This document shows positions 55,435 to 63,622 of a DNA stretch of 64,000 bases, piece after piece. The stretch's first letter is position 1; every line of letters starts with the position of its first letter. Location of the stretch: assembly GCA_019931245.1 (NCBI GenBank), contig JAINDL010000082.1, positions 26,299-90,298 on the forward strand. The letters are read 5' to 3'. Both the position numbers and the translations under genes were made by a program. The DNA comes from Bryobacteraceae bacterium CoA2 C42 (lineage in GTDB: Bacteria > Acidobacteriota > Terriglobia > Bryobacterales > Bryobacteraceae). Under the pieces are notes generated by a model. That model had not been told where the DNA came from, ran no database searches, and worked only from the letters and a program-made list of their open reading frames with translations.

Positions 55435-56645
55435 TTTCGAAAGCTCATCTGCATCGTCTTCAGCGGCATCTCGATCCGCTTACCGCCGCGCAGCACTTCG
55501 AGCGTGGCCGCATCGCCGGGCGTCTTGCGCAGGATCAAATACAACGAAGCCGTATGCGCATCCGGATCGACGCGCTTGCCGTCGATCGCGGCAATCACGT
55601 CGTCCTCCTGCAGGCCGTGCAGCTCCATGGTCCGCGCCGTGCTCGAGACATACTTCACGCGGCTGGCAAAGCCTTCGGCCGGTAGCCCCAACTCCTGCTT
55701 CTCGGCCGCGGTCAGCGGCCGGTCGTCGAAGTAGAAGCGCGGCTCCACGCTCGACTGGCGGAACTTGGTCTCTGACCACCACCACTGCGGCGGTAACGCC
55801 ATCGTCACCTCTACCATCTTCCCGCCTCGCTCCACGGTCAGGTGCGCCTCCCGCGCCTTCCGCGGCGTCTCATTGAAGCGGTGCTGCACATCGGCGAAGG
55901 TCCAAACCACCTTTCCTGCCCACTGGGCGATGCGGTCGCCCGGCTGCACGCCGGCGGCCGCGGCCGCGCCCGTTGCCTCTTTGATCACCAACCCCTGCGG
56001 CACATCGAGAAAGATGCCCACGCGCTTCAGATCGGGCGACCGGTACAGGTGCGTCATCTTGTCGAGCGTGCCATCCAGTTGCCGGTGCAGGTTCTGGTAG
56101 TCGCCAATCAGATGGCACTCCACGCACTGGTTCCGCGCGAAGGTCCGCTCGACCAGCAGCGGATAATTCTTCGGAAAATCGGGCTTCGGCCGCGGCGGCG
56201 CCGGCGGGCGGTTGGCGTGCAACTCAAGGCCCTTGGCCGCGGCCAGCGTCAGGCTGTCGAGGTTCAGATAGGTATCGGGCGAGGCGTTGTCCCGCCCGCC
56301 GTAGCGCAGGTAGATCTGCTCGTCCGCGTTCAAAATGTAGAAGTAGATCGTGTTGTTCCGGTCGTGTTCGAACAGACCGATATCGATCGCATCCATGCGG
56401 ATAATGCGCACGGTGACGTACTGCCGAAGCAGTTTGCCGAGGGGTGAATCTTTCGGTGACAGCACAACCTGTGCGTCAAAAGTTCTGCCGTTCGTTCAAG
56501 GCTCGCAGCGGAACTCGAGGAAAATCGGCTTGCCCGTCGCCTTGGCGGTTTTCACGGCTTCGGCATAGTTGTCGAGCCACACGATATCATCATCCTGGGC
56601 GGCCGCCATCGCGGTCAGACCCATCAAAAGCAGCAGAACCCGCAT
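55431..56645 (-). CDS. Thioredoxin-fold/PDZ selenoprotein (in-frame UGA read as Sec, residue 50)
   Basis: The full gene is 404 residues including selenocysteine, starting at ATG 56645; ordinary gene calling would begin after the UGA, near 56465. The N-terminus is a signal peptide (MRVLLLLMGLTAMAAAQ), then a thioredoxin-like segment NYAEAVKTAKATGKPIFLEF, then R-C-E-P-U where UGA (56496-56498) replaces the second Cys of a CxxC motif. The frame continues without interruption (TNGRTFDAQVVLSPKD). Residues ~155-165 hold a CVECH haem-type site, and two PDZ-like domains follow (DVPQGLVIKEATGAAAAAGVQ; GLQEDDVIAAIDG). It resembles a family annotated 'Trx7/PDZ domain-containing (seleno)protein', as I recall. 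TACAAT lies 9 nt before the ATG. Confidence 0.8.
56457..56478 (-). promoter_or_regulatory. Bacterial SECIS-like hairpin downstream of the UGA codon
   Basis: In the mRNA an eight-pair stem (UGAC/GUCA and GCAC/GUGC) with a bulged U on the 3' side carries the apical loop AGGUU. The stem starts 17 nt and the loop 25 nt after the UGA. The spacing, the bulged U and the early G-G-U in the loop all match the features of the E. coli fdhF element that binds SelB. Confidence 0.7.
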
Positions 56646-56654
56646 AATCCCCAC

Positions 56655-56660
56655 ATTGTA
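56655..56660 (-). promoter_or_regulatory. -10 hexamer TACAAT for the selenoprotein gene
   Basis: TACAAT, nine bases (which include GGGGA) and then the ATG at 56645; the predicted leader is 2-3 nt. It shares a 20-bp divergent gap with the isomerase gene. Confidence 0.45.
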
Positions 56661-56665
56661 GCAAC

Positions 56666-57574
56666 ATGCCAATTCGCCTCTCCGCCTTTCCCAAATGCTA
56701 TCTGGACGCCATCGCCGGCGAAAACCCCACGATGACCGTCTTTGACTGGATCGCCATGGCGCGCGACCTCGACGCCGACGGCCTGGAAATGTACGACGGC
56801 TTCTTCACCTCGCTCGAACCGGCCTATCTCGATTCGATCGGCGAGTCCATCTCGACGGCCGGCTTCGACATGCCGATGCTCTGCTGCTCGCCGGACTTCA
56901 CCAACCCCGACGCCGACGCCCGCCATCGCGCCGTCGAACGCGAAGCCGCCATGATCGCCGTCACGCGCCGCCTCGGCGGCCCCGGCGCCGTCTGCCGCGT
57001 CCTCAGCGGACAGCGCTATCCCGGCCTCTCCCGCGAACAGGGTTTGCATTGGGTCGTCGAATGCATCGAGTCCCTGCTGCCCGTCGCCCGCGAACACGGC
57101 ATTATCCTGGGCCTTGAAAACCACTACAAAGACGGCTTCTGGCGCTACCCCGAGTTCGCCCAGAAGAAAGACGTCTTCCTCGAACTCCTCTCGCTCATCA
57201 ACGACACAGAGAACTTCGGCGTCCAGTACGATCCTTCAAACGCCCTCGTCGCCGGCGACGACCCCATCGAACTCCTCGAACTCGTCGCTCCGCGCGTGGT
57301 CTCGATGCACGCCAGCGACCGCTACCTCGTCCCCGGCGCTTCGCTCGAAGACCTGCGCCAATCCGACGGCACGCTCGGCTACTCGCCCAACCTCCGCCAC
57401 GGCGTCACGGGCCAGGGCCTCAACGACTACCACGAGATCTTCCGCATCCTCGCCGCCCACAACTACAACGGTTGGATCAGCCTGGAAGACGGCATGAACG
57501 GCATGGACGAAATGGTCGCCTCGCTCGCCTTCCTCCGCCGCATGAGCGCGCAGTACTTCCCGGAGGTGAGCTAA
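56666..57574 (+). CDS. Sugar phosphate isomerase/epimerase (AP-endonuclease family 2 TIM barrel)
   Basis: A 302-residue protein with the TIM-barrel pattern of xylose-isomerase-like sugar enzymes: MARDLDADGLEMYDGFF, ILGLENHYKDGFWRYP (metal Glu), FGVQYDPSNALVAGDDP and VSMHASDRYLVPG (metal site), ending in NGWISLEDGMNGMDEM. The specific sugar is unknown. It lies one base before the Gfo/Idh/MocA gene, a frequent pairing for inositol or keto-sugar catabolism. It is divergent from the selenoprotein gene. Confidence 0.9.
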   Translation: MPIRLSAFPKCYLDAIAGENPTMTVFDWIAMARDLDADGLEMYDGFFTSLEPAYLDSIGESISTAGFDMPMLCCSPDFTNPDADARHRAVEREAAMIAVTRRLGGPGAVCRVLSGQRYPGLSREQGLHWVVECIESLLPVAREHGIILGLENHYKDGFWRYPEFAQKKDVFLELLSLINDTENFGVQYDPSNALVAGDDPIELLELVAPRVVSMHASDRYLVPGASLEDLRQSDGTLGYSPNLRHGVTGQGLNDYHEIFRILAAHNYNGWISLEDGMNGMDEMVASLAFLRRMSAQYFPEVS

Positions 57575-57575
57575 G

Positions 57576-58604
57576 ATGCGCACCGGCCTCGTCGGCTGCG
57601 GCAAGGTCGGCCATCTCCACGCCGCCGCGCTCTCGGAACTGAGCACCTTCACCGGCGTCTGCGACCACGACCCCGCCCGCGCCGCGGCCTTCGCCGCGCA
57701 GTACGGCGCCACGCCCTACGCCGACCTCGAAACCATGCTCGGCGCCGTTGACGCCATCGTCATCTGCACGCCCCATCCGCTGCACGCCGCCCCCGCGCTG
57801 CCGGCGCTGGCACGCGGCATCCACGTGCTCGTTGAAAAGCCGCTCGCGGCCACGGTCGACGATTGCGACCGCATGCTCGAAGCCGCCGCCCGCGGCCGCG
57901 CCCGCCTCGGCGTCGTCAGCCAGCGCCGCTTCTTTGAGCCGGTCCTGGCGATGAAGGCCGCCATTGAAGCCGGCAAGATCGGCCAGCCTATTCTCGGCAC
58001 CGTCGCCATGTTCAGTTGGCGCGACGAGGCCTACTACCGCTCCGACCCGTGGCGCGGTAAATGGTCCACCGAAGGCGGCGGGGTGCTCATCAATCAGGCC
58101 CCGCACCATCTCGACATCTTGCAGTGGATGATGGGCCCCATGCGCGAAGTCTCCGGGGAATGGAGCAACCTGAACCATCCCTACGTCGAGGTCGAAGACA
58201 CGGCCCTCGCCAACGTCCGCTTCGCGAGCGGCGGCCTCGGCAACATCGTCTGCAGCCTCTCGCAGAACCCCGGCATCCACACCAAGATCCACATTCACGG
58301 CAAGAACGGCTACTCGGTCGGCACCCAGACCGACGGCGGCGCCACCTTCATCGCCGGCATGTCCGGCTCCGCGCTCGAACCGGCCTACAACGATCTGTGG
58401 ACCATCCCCGGCGAGACCGCGCCCACCTACACGGCGCCGGCCGATCCCATCCCGCACTACCACCGGCTCCAGGTAAAGGACTTCCTCGAAGCCATCGACG
58501 AGAATCGCCCCTTCGTCTCCCCGGCCGAAGACGGCCGCGCCGTCGTCGCCCTCATCCAGGGCATCTACCGCTCGAGCCGCGAACGCCGCCCCGTCGCGCT
58601 TTGA
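57576..58604 (+). CDS. Gfo/Idh/MocA-family oxidoreductase
   Basis: A 342-residue NAD(P)-dependent sugar oxidoreductase. The Rossmann motif is TGLVGCGKVGHLHAAALSEL, followed by GVCDHDPARAAAFAAQYG, HVLVEKPLAATVDDCDRML (the EKP motif with the catalytic-site Lys) and a C-terminal domain with GGVLINQAPHHLDILQWMMG (His region). The family oxidises inositols, 3-keto sugars and related compounds. It follows the isomerase by one base, so the two very likely act in the same catabolic step pair. Confidence 0.93.
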   Translation: MRTGLVGCGKVGHLHAAALSELSTFTGVCDHDPARAAAFAAQYGATPYADLETMLGAVDAIVICTPHPLHAAPALPALARGIHVLVEKPLAATVDDCDRMLEAAARGRARLGVVSQRRFFEPVLAMKAAIEAGKIGQPILGTVAMFSWRDEAYYRSDPWRGKWSTEGGGVLINQAPHHLDILQWMMGPMREVSGEWSNLNHPYVEVEDTALANVRFASGGLGNIVCSLSQNPGIHTKIHIHGKNGYSVGTQTDGGATFIAGMSGSALEPAYNDLWTIPGETAPTYTAPADPIPHYHRLQVKDFLEAIDENRPFVSPAEDGRAVVALIQGIYRSSRERRPVAL

Positions 58605-58606
58605 GA

Positions 58607-58612
58607 TACGAT
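58607..58612 (+). promoter_or_regulatory. -10 hexamer TACGAT for the SGNH/DUF1080 gene (leaderless-type)
   Basis: TACGAT, six bases (accgcc), then the GTG at 58619. It overlaps the end of the previous gene, with no room for a conventional Shine-Dalgarno. Confidence 0.45.
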
Positions 58613-58618
58613 ACCGCC

Positions 58619-60424
58619 GTGCGCCCAATTCTCTTCGCCCTTCTCGCCACCACCGCCTTCGCCGAGGAGTTCCACCTCAAAGACGGTGACCGCGTCGTCT
58701 TCTTCGGGGACTCCATCACCGACCAGCGGCTCTACACGACCTTCACGGAGACCTTCGCCGTCACCCGCTTTCCCGGCCGCAAGATCACCTTCACCCACTC
58801 CGGCTGGGGCGGTGACCGCGTCACCGGCGGCGCCGGCGGCGGCATCGCCGAACGCCTCTCCCGCGATGTTCTCGCCTACCAGCCCACCGTCGTCTCCATC
58901 ATGCTCGGCATGAACGACGGCCGCGTCCGTCCCTACGAACAACAGATCTTCGACACCTACGCCAACGGCTACCGCAACCTCGTCAAAGAGCTAAAGGCCA
59001 AGGCCCCCGGCGTCCGCATCACGGCCATCCAGCCTTCGCCCTACGACGACGTCACCTACGAGCCCCGCTTCCCCGGTGGCTACAACGCCGTCCTGCTGCG
59101 CTTTGCTGACTTCCTCGCGCAACTGGCCAAAGACCAGCAGCTCACCGTCGCCGATCTCAACCGCCCCGTCACCGCCATGCTCGCCAAGGCCAAGGCCACC
59201 GACGCGGCGCTCTCGCAGAAGATCATCCCCGACCGCGTCCACCCCGGCCCCGCCGGCCACCTCATCATGGCCGGTGGCCTGCTCGCCGGCTGGGGCGCGC
59301 CCAGCCTCGTCTCGGCCGTCACCATCGACGCCAAAACCCAAACCGTCACCGCCGCGGCCAACACCAAAGTCACTAATCTCGCCAAGCTCTCCTGGACCCA
59401 ACTCGATAGCGCCCTTCCCTTCCCCATCGAGATGGCCGACCCCACCATGGCCCTGGCCGTCAACTCCTCGGACTTCGTCGCACGGTTCAACCAGCAGACG
59501 CTCCAGATCACCGGCCTCCCGGCCGGCCCGCACACCCTCCGCATCGATGGCAGCGAGGTCGCCACCCGCACCGCCGCCGAATGGGCCGCCGGAGTCAACC
59601 TGGCCACGCTGCGCACCCCCATGTGGGCGCAGGCCGCCGAGGTGCACGCCCTCACGCTCCGCCGCGCCAATGTCCACAACACGCGCTGGCGCAATCTGCA
59701 GGTGCCGCTCAGCCAGGACGGCCTGGCCGGCCTCGCCAAGGCCAACGAAGCCATCGACGCGCTCACCTCCGAGCTCACCGCCAAGCAGCGCGCCGCCGCC
59801 CGGCCCGTCCCGCATCAGTTCGAACTCGTCGCCGGCCCTTCGGCCTTCCGACCGCTCTGGAACGGCCGCGACCTCGCCGGCTGGCACATCAGCCAGGTGA
59901 ACCACCACGGCAACACGCCGAGTTGGAAAGTCGAAGACGGCGCGCTGACCGGCACGCAGGACCGGCCCGGCCACGGCGGCATTCTGCTCACCGACCGCCC
60001 TTACAAGAACTTCGAAATCAGCCTCGAGGTCAACCCCACCTACGGCTGCGACGGCGGCCTGTTTCTCCGCGCCAACGAGAAGGGACAAGCGTATCAGGTG
60101 CTGCTCGACTATCTCGACGGCGGCGCCATCGGTGGGGTCTACGGCGAACGTCTGCAGGGCGTCACGACGTTTATGCCCCGTTGGCAGCCGTGGTATCGCA
60201 ACGCCGATTGGAACCATCTGCGCGCCCGGATTGAAGGCGACACGCCGCGCATCCGCGTCTGGCTGAACGGCATTCTGATCACCGACTTCACCGACACGGC
60301 CAACCATCTCCCCGACGGCGCCACCAGCGGCATGATCGCCGTGCAGGTGCACGCCGGCAATCGCTGGGTGCCGGGCGGTAAGCAGCGGTTCCGCAACCTG
60401 ATGATCCGCGAGCTGCCGAACTAA
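58619..60424 (+). CDS. SGNH/GDSL hydrolase fused to a DUF1080 (3-keto-disaccharide hydrolase-like) domain
   Basis: A 601-residue exported protein starting at a GTG (signal peptide RPILFALLATTAFAE). The SGNH half (~25-240) has VVFFGDSITDQRLYTTF (Ser), GWGGDRVTGG (Gly), MLGMNDGRVRP (Asn) and PDRVHPGPAGHLIMA (Asp-His). Residues ~420-600 are DUF1080 (LWNGRDLAGWHISQVNHHG, SLEVNPTYGCDGGLFLRANE, WLNGILITDFTDT), linked to glycan hydrolysis. Between them is a beta linker. With the isomerase and oxidoreductase it suggests uptake and breakdown of an acylated glycoside. Confidence 0.88.
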   Translation: MRPILFALLATTAFAEEFHLKDGDRVVFFGDSITDQRLYTTFTETFAVTRFPGRKITFTHSGWGGDRVTGGAGGGIAERLSRDVLAYQPTVVSIMLGMNDGRVRPYEQQIFDTYANGYRNLVKELKAKAPGVRITAIQPSPYDDVTYEPRFPGGYNAVLLRFADFLAQLAKDQQLTVADLNRPVTAMLAKAKATDAALSQKIIPDRVHPGPAGHLIMAGGLLAGWGAPSLVSAVTIDAKTQTVTAAANTKVTNLAKLSWTQLDSALPFPIEMADPTMALAVNSSDFVARFNQQTLQITGLPAGPHTLRIDGSEVATRTAAEWAAGVNLATLRTPMWAQAAEVHALTLRRANVHNTRWRNLQVPLSQDGLAGLAKANEAIDALTSELTAKQRAAARPVPHQFELVAGPSAFRPLWNGRDLAGWHISQVNHHGNTPSWKVEDGALTGTQDRPGHGGILLTDRPYKNFEISLEVNPTYGCDGGLFLRANEKGQAYQVLLDYLDGGAIGGVYGERLQGVTTFMPRWQPWYRNADWNHLRARIEGDTPRIRVWLNGILITDFTDTANHLPDGATSGMIAVQVHAGNRWVPGGKQRFRNLMIRELPN

Positions 60425-61218
60425 GCCGGCGGGTCCACCGGCCGCAGGTGACGCCGCGTCACCTCGTCCAACTCCTGCAAGCGGCGCCAGAATCCGGCCA
60501 GCTGATCGAGCGGCAGCGCATTCGCCCCGTCCGACAAGGCCCGTTCCGGCGCCTCGTGCACCTCGACAAAGATCCCGTCGACGCCCACGGCCACGGCCGC
60601 CCGCGCCAGCGGCTCAATAAACTCGGGCTGGCCCCCGCTGCCCTGCCCCGCCGCGCCCGGCAGCTGCACGCTGTGCGTGGCGTCAAAAATCACCGGCCAG
60701 CCAAAGCTGCGCATCACGACGAGGCCGCGCATGTCGACCACCAGGTTGTTATAGCCGAACGAGGTGCCTCGCTCGGTGAGAATGATGTTGTTGTTGCCCG
60801 TCGAGGCCACCTTCTCCGCCGCCAGGCGAATGTCCCAGGGCGAAACAAACTGCCCCTTCTTGATGTTCACCACGCGGCCCGACCTTCCGGCCTCGAGCAG
60901 CAGATCGGTCTGCCGGCAGAGGAAGGCCGGAATCTGCAGAATGTCGCAGGCCTCGGCCGCCGGCGCCACCTGCCACGGCTCGTGGACATCGGTCAGAACG
61001 CGATATCCCCGCCGCCTCAGTTGCAGCAGCATTCGCATGCCCTCGGCAAAGCCGGGGCCGCGGTAGGAGTTGACGCTCGACCGGTTGGCCTTGTCGAACG
61101 AGGCTTTGAAGACGAAATCCGGCTCAACCCGCGCGATGCTCTCGGCGAGAAAGTTTAGATGGTCTTCGCTCTCAATGACGCAAGGACCCGCAATCAGGTC
61201 GAGCGACTCACTGGGCAT
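60421..61218 (-). CDS. kdsA: 2-dehydro-3-deoxyphosphooctonate aldolase (KDO-8-phosphate synthase)
   Basis: A 265-residue TIM-barrel enzyme that joins PEP and arabinose 5-phosphate to KDO-8-P for lipopolysaccharide inner core. Diagnostic motifs are [70 protein letters not shown] and [12 protein letters not shown]. Its start overlaps the pyrG stop by 11 bp. The stop overlaps that of the convergent SGNH gene. It belongs to the kdsB-pyrG-kdsA run. Confidence 0.96.
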   Translation of the reverse strand: MPSESLDLIAGPCVIESEDHLNFLAESIARVEPDFVFKASFDKANRSSVNSYRGPGFAEGMRMLLQLRRRGYRVLTDVHEPWQVAPAAEACDILQIPAFLCRQTDLLLEAGRSGRVVNIKKGQFVSPWDIRLAAEKVASTGNNNIILTERGTSFGYNNLVVDMRGLVVMRSFGWPVIFDATHSVQLPGAAGQGSGGQPEFIEPLARAAVAVGVDGIFVEVHEAPERALSDGANALPLDQLAGFWRRLQELDEVTRRHLRPVDPPA

Positions 61219-62845
61219 GCATCAGCTCCGCGCTCCGGCCGATGCGACGCAGGTGCTCCTCGTAAGAAGCGCCCACGAACGCCGTGAACAGCGGATGCGG
61301 TTCCAGCGGCTTGGACTTCAACTCCGGATGGAACTGGCAGCCGAGATACCACGGATGGTCTTTGATCTCGCAGATTTCGACGTAAATGCCGTCCGGCGTC
61401 TGGCCCGTCAACTGCAGCCCGCCTTCGGTCAGCACCTTCTCGAAATCCCGGTTGAACTCGTAGCGATGGCGGTGCCGCTCGCTCACCAACTCCTGCCCGT
61501 AAGCCTCGCGCGCAAAGCTCCCCGGCGCAAGACGGCAGGGGTAGGCGCCGAGGCGCATCGTCCCGCCCAACTCGTCAATGCCTTTCAACTCGCGCAGCTT
61601 GTAGATGACGCGGTGCGGCGTCGAGGGTTCAAACTCGGTCGAATCCGCGAGCGGCATGCCGCACACGTTGCGGGCGTATTCGATCACCATCGTCTGCATA
61701 CCGAGGCAGATGCCGAAGTAGGGCACCTTGTTCTCGCGGGCGTAGCGGATGGCGTTCAACATGCCCTCCACGCCGCGCTTGCCGAAGCCGCCCGGCACCA
61801 GAATGCCATCGTATTGCTTCAGCGTCTCGACGCATCCGGGCCACGTCAGGGTCTCGGCCTCAATCCAGTGGATGTTCACCTTCAGCCGCCGGGCCAGGCC
61901 CCCGTGCAGCAGCGCCTCCTTCAGGCTCTTGTAGCTGTCCTCGTACTCGACGTACTTGCCCACCAGGCCGATGTTCACCTCATCGACGGTGTTCTGCATG
62001 CGGTCGAGCATCTCGGTCCAGCGCGTCAGATCCCGCGGCGGGGTGTTCTCCATGCGGAACTGGTGCAGAATGATCTCGTCCACGCCCTGTTCGGCGAACA
62101 TCAGCGGCACTTCGTAGATGGTCTTGGCGTCCGAGGCGCTGATCACCGCCCGCGGCTCCACATCGCAAAACAGCGCGATCTTCTCTTTTACATCGGCGCC
62201 CAGCGGCCGCTCGCTGCGGCAGACGAGAATATCGGGCTGCACGCCAATGGCCCGCAGCTCCTTCACGCTGTGCTGCGTCGGCTTGGTCTTCAACTCGTGC
62301 GCCGCCGCAATCCACGGCACCAGGCTCACGTGCACGAAGATCGTATTGTCCCGGCCCTTTTCGTGGCGCACCTGCCGGATGGCTTCGAGAAACGGCAGCG
62401 ACTCGATGTCGCCCACCGTGCCCCCGATTTCGACGATGACTACATCGACGTCCGGCGACACGCGTTCAATGCCGGCCTTGATCTCGTTGGTGACGTGCGG
62501 GATCACCTGCACGGTCTTGCCGAGGTAGTCGCCCCGGCGCTCCCGGCTAATGATGGTCTCATAGATCCGGCCCGAAGTCAGGTTGTTGGCCTGCGTGAGC
62601 GGCGCGTGCGTGAAGCGCTCGTAGTGGCCGAGGTCGAGGTCGGTCTCGGCGCCGTCGTCGGTGACGAACACCTCGCCGTGCTGAAACGGACTCATCGTCC
62701 CCGGGTCGACGTTCAGATACGGATCAAACTTTTGCAGCGTGACGCGCAGCCCACGGCTTTCGAGCAGGCAACCAATGGATGCCGCGGCGATCCCCTTCCC
62801 GAGAGAACTCACCACGCCACCCGTCACGAAAATGTATTTGGCCAT
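61208..62845 (-). CDS. pyrG: CTP synthase
   Basis: A 545-residue two-domain enzyme making CTP from UTP with glutamine nitrogen. The synthetase half begins [31 protein letters not shown], with [35 protein letters not shown]. The glutaminase half has the nucleophile in [17 protein letters not shown], plus HRHRYEFN and the closing [13 protein letters not shown]. The length is normal. Placement between kdsB and kdsA makes sense, since CTP is the substrate of KdsB. Six bases separate it from kdsB. Confidence 0.97.
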   Translation of the reverse strand: MAKYIFVTGGVVSSLGKGIAAASIGCLLESRGLRVTLQKFDPYLNVDPGTMSPFQHGEVFVTDDGAETDLDLGHYERFTHAPLTQANNLTSGRIYETIISRERRGDYLGKTVQVIPHVTNEIKAGIERVSPDVDVVIVEIGGTVGDIESLPFLEAIRQVRHEKGRDNTIFVHVSLVPWIAAAHELKTKPTQHSVKELRAIGVQPDILVCRSERPLGADVKEKIALFCDVEPRAVISASDAKTIYEVPLMFAEQGVDEIILHQFRMENTPPRDLTRWTEMLDRMQNTVDEVNIGLVGKYVEYEDSYKSLKEALLHGGLARRLKVNIHWIEAETLTWPGCVETLKQYDGILVPGGFGKRGVEGMLNAIRYARENKVPYFGICLGMQTMVIEYARNVCGMPLADSTEFEPSTPHRVIYKLRELKGIDELGGTMRLGAYPCRLAPGSFAREAYGQELVSERHRHRYEFNRDFEKVLTEGGLQLTGQTPDGIYVEICEIKDHPWYLGCQFHPELKSKPLEPHPLFTAFVGASYEEHLRRIGRSAELMHAQ

Positions 62846-62851
62846 AGAAAG

Positions 62852-63583
62852 TTAAGAGAGAGTGTCCAGATGCTTCTGGACGCGAACAAGGTCTTCCGGG
62901 GTATCTACCCCCAAGGATTCGTACTCCGTTTCAGCAACGTGAATGGCAAAGCCATTTTCGAGCGCCCGCAACTGCTCGAGGCGCTCGGCCTGCTCCAACG
63001 GGCCCACCGGCAGCCCGGAGTAGCCAAGCAGAAACTCCCGCCGGTAGACATACAGCCCGATGTGTTTGAAGTAATCCACCGCGCCGCCCCGGTTGAACGG
63101 GATCGGGCTGCGCGAGAAGTAGAGGGCATAGCCGCGCCGGTCCGTCACCACTTTCACCACATTCGGGTTGGTGATTTCGTCAAGGCGCTCAATGCGGCGC
63201 TTGAGCGTTGCCATCTGCGCCTCCGGGTGCTGCCGCAGGCTCTGCACGGCGATATCGATGGCGGCGGGGTCGATGAGCGGCTCATCGCCCTGGATGTTCA
63301 CGACCATCTCCTGCGGATGGCCGGCGGCCACCTCCGCCACGCGGTCGGTGCCAGAGAGATGGGTGGAGGCGGTCATCCGGACCGGGGCGCCAAACGCGCG
63401 GCAGGCGGCGGCAATCGCCTCGTCGTCGGTGGCGATGACAACCTCGTCGAGGGTAGAACAGCGGCAGGCGCGTTCATAAACGTGCTGCAGCATCGGCTTG
63501 CCGTCCAGAGGGACGAGGGGTTTCCCTGGAAATCGAGTCGAGGCCAGGCGCGCCGGAATAATTCCTATAACTCTGGCGAGCAC
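62852..63583 (-). CDS. kdsB: CMP-KDO synthetase (3-deoxy-manno-octulosonate cytidylyltransferase)
   Basis: A 243-residue nucleotidyltransferase that activates KDO as CMP-KDO. Motifs are VIGIIPARLASTRFPGKPL, MLQHVYERA, VVIATDDEAIAAACRAFGA, TDRVAEVAA, VVNIQGDEPLIDP, YFSRSPIPF and HIGLYVYRREFLLGY. GTG 63583 gives the standard N-terminus and lies 5 nt after a TACCAT hexamer; GTG 63598 is an alternative. Divergent from the cytochrome gene, with 39 bp between starts. Confidence 0.95.
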   Translation of the reverse strand: MLARVIGIIPARLASTRFPGKPLVPLDGKPMLQHVYERACRCSTLDEVVIATDDEAIAAACRAFGAPVRMTASTHLSGTDRVAEVAAGHPQEMVVNIQGDEPLIDPAAIDIAVQSLRQHPEAQMATLKRRIERLDEITNPNVVKVVTDRRGYALYFSRSPIPFNRGGAVDYFKHIGLYVYRREFLLGYSGLPVGPLEQAERLEQLRALENGFAIHVAETEYESLGVDTPEDLVRVQKHLDTLS

Positions 63584-63588
63584 ACTAG

Positions 63589-63594
63589 ATGGTA
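63589..63594 (-). promoter_or_regulatory. -10 hexamer TACCAT for kdsB (leaderless-type)
   Basis: TACCAT and a five-base gap (CTAGT) before the GTG at 63583. It is within the 39-bp divergent gap that also holds the hexamer of the cytochrome gene on the other strand. Confidence 0.4.
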
Positions 63595-63610
63595 ACACGC
63601 ACTCTGGTGA

Positions 63611-63616
63611 TAAGAT
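63611..63616 (+). promoter_or_regulatory. -10 hexamer TAAGAT for the cytochrome gene (leaderless-type)
   Basis: TAAGAT, six bases (ttcgtc), ATG at 63623. Confidence 0.4.
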
Positions 63617-63622
63617 TTCGTC

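Noticed and set aside
55431..56465. Gene starting after the UGA (e.g. at GTG 56465) or a pseudogene broken by a stop
   Set aside because: That start lacks a signal peptide and cuts the thioredoxin fold in half; frame and composition continue cleanly upstream and there is a SECIS-like hairpin, so reading through as Sec fits better.
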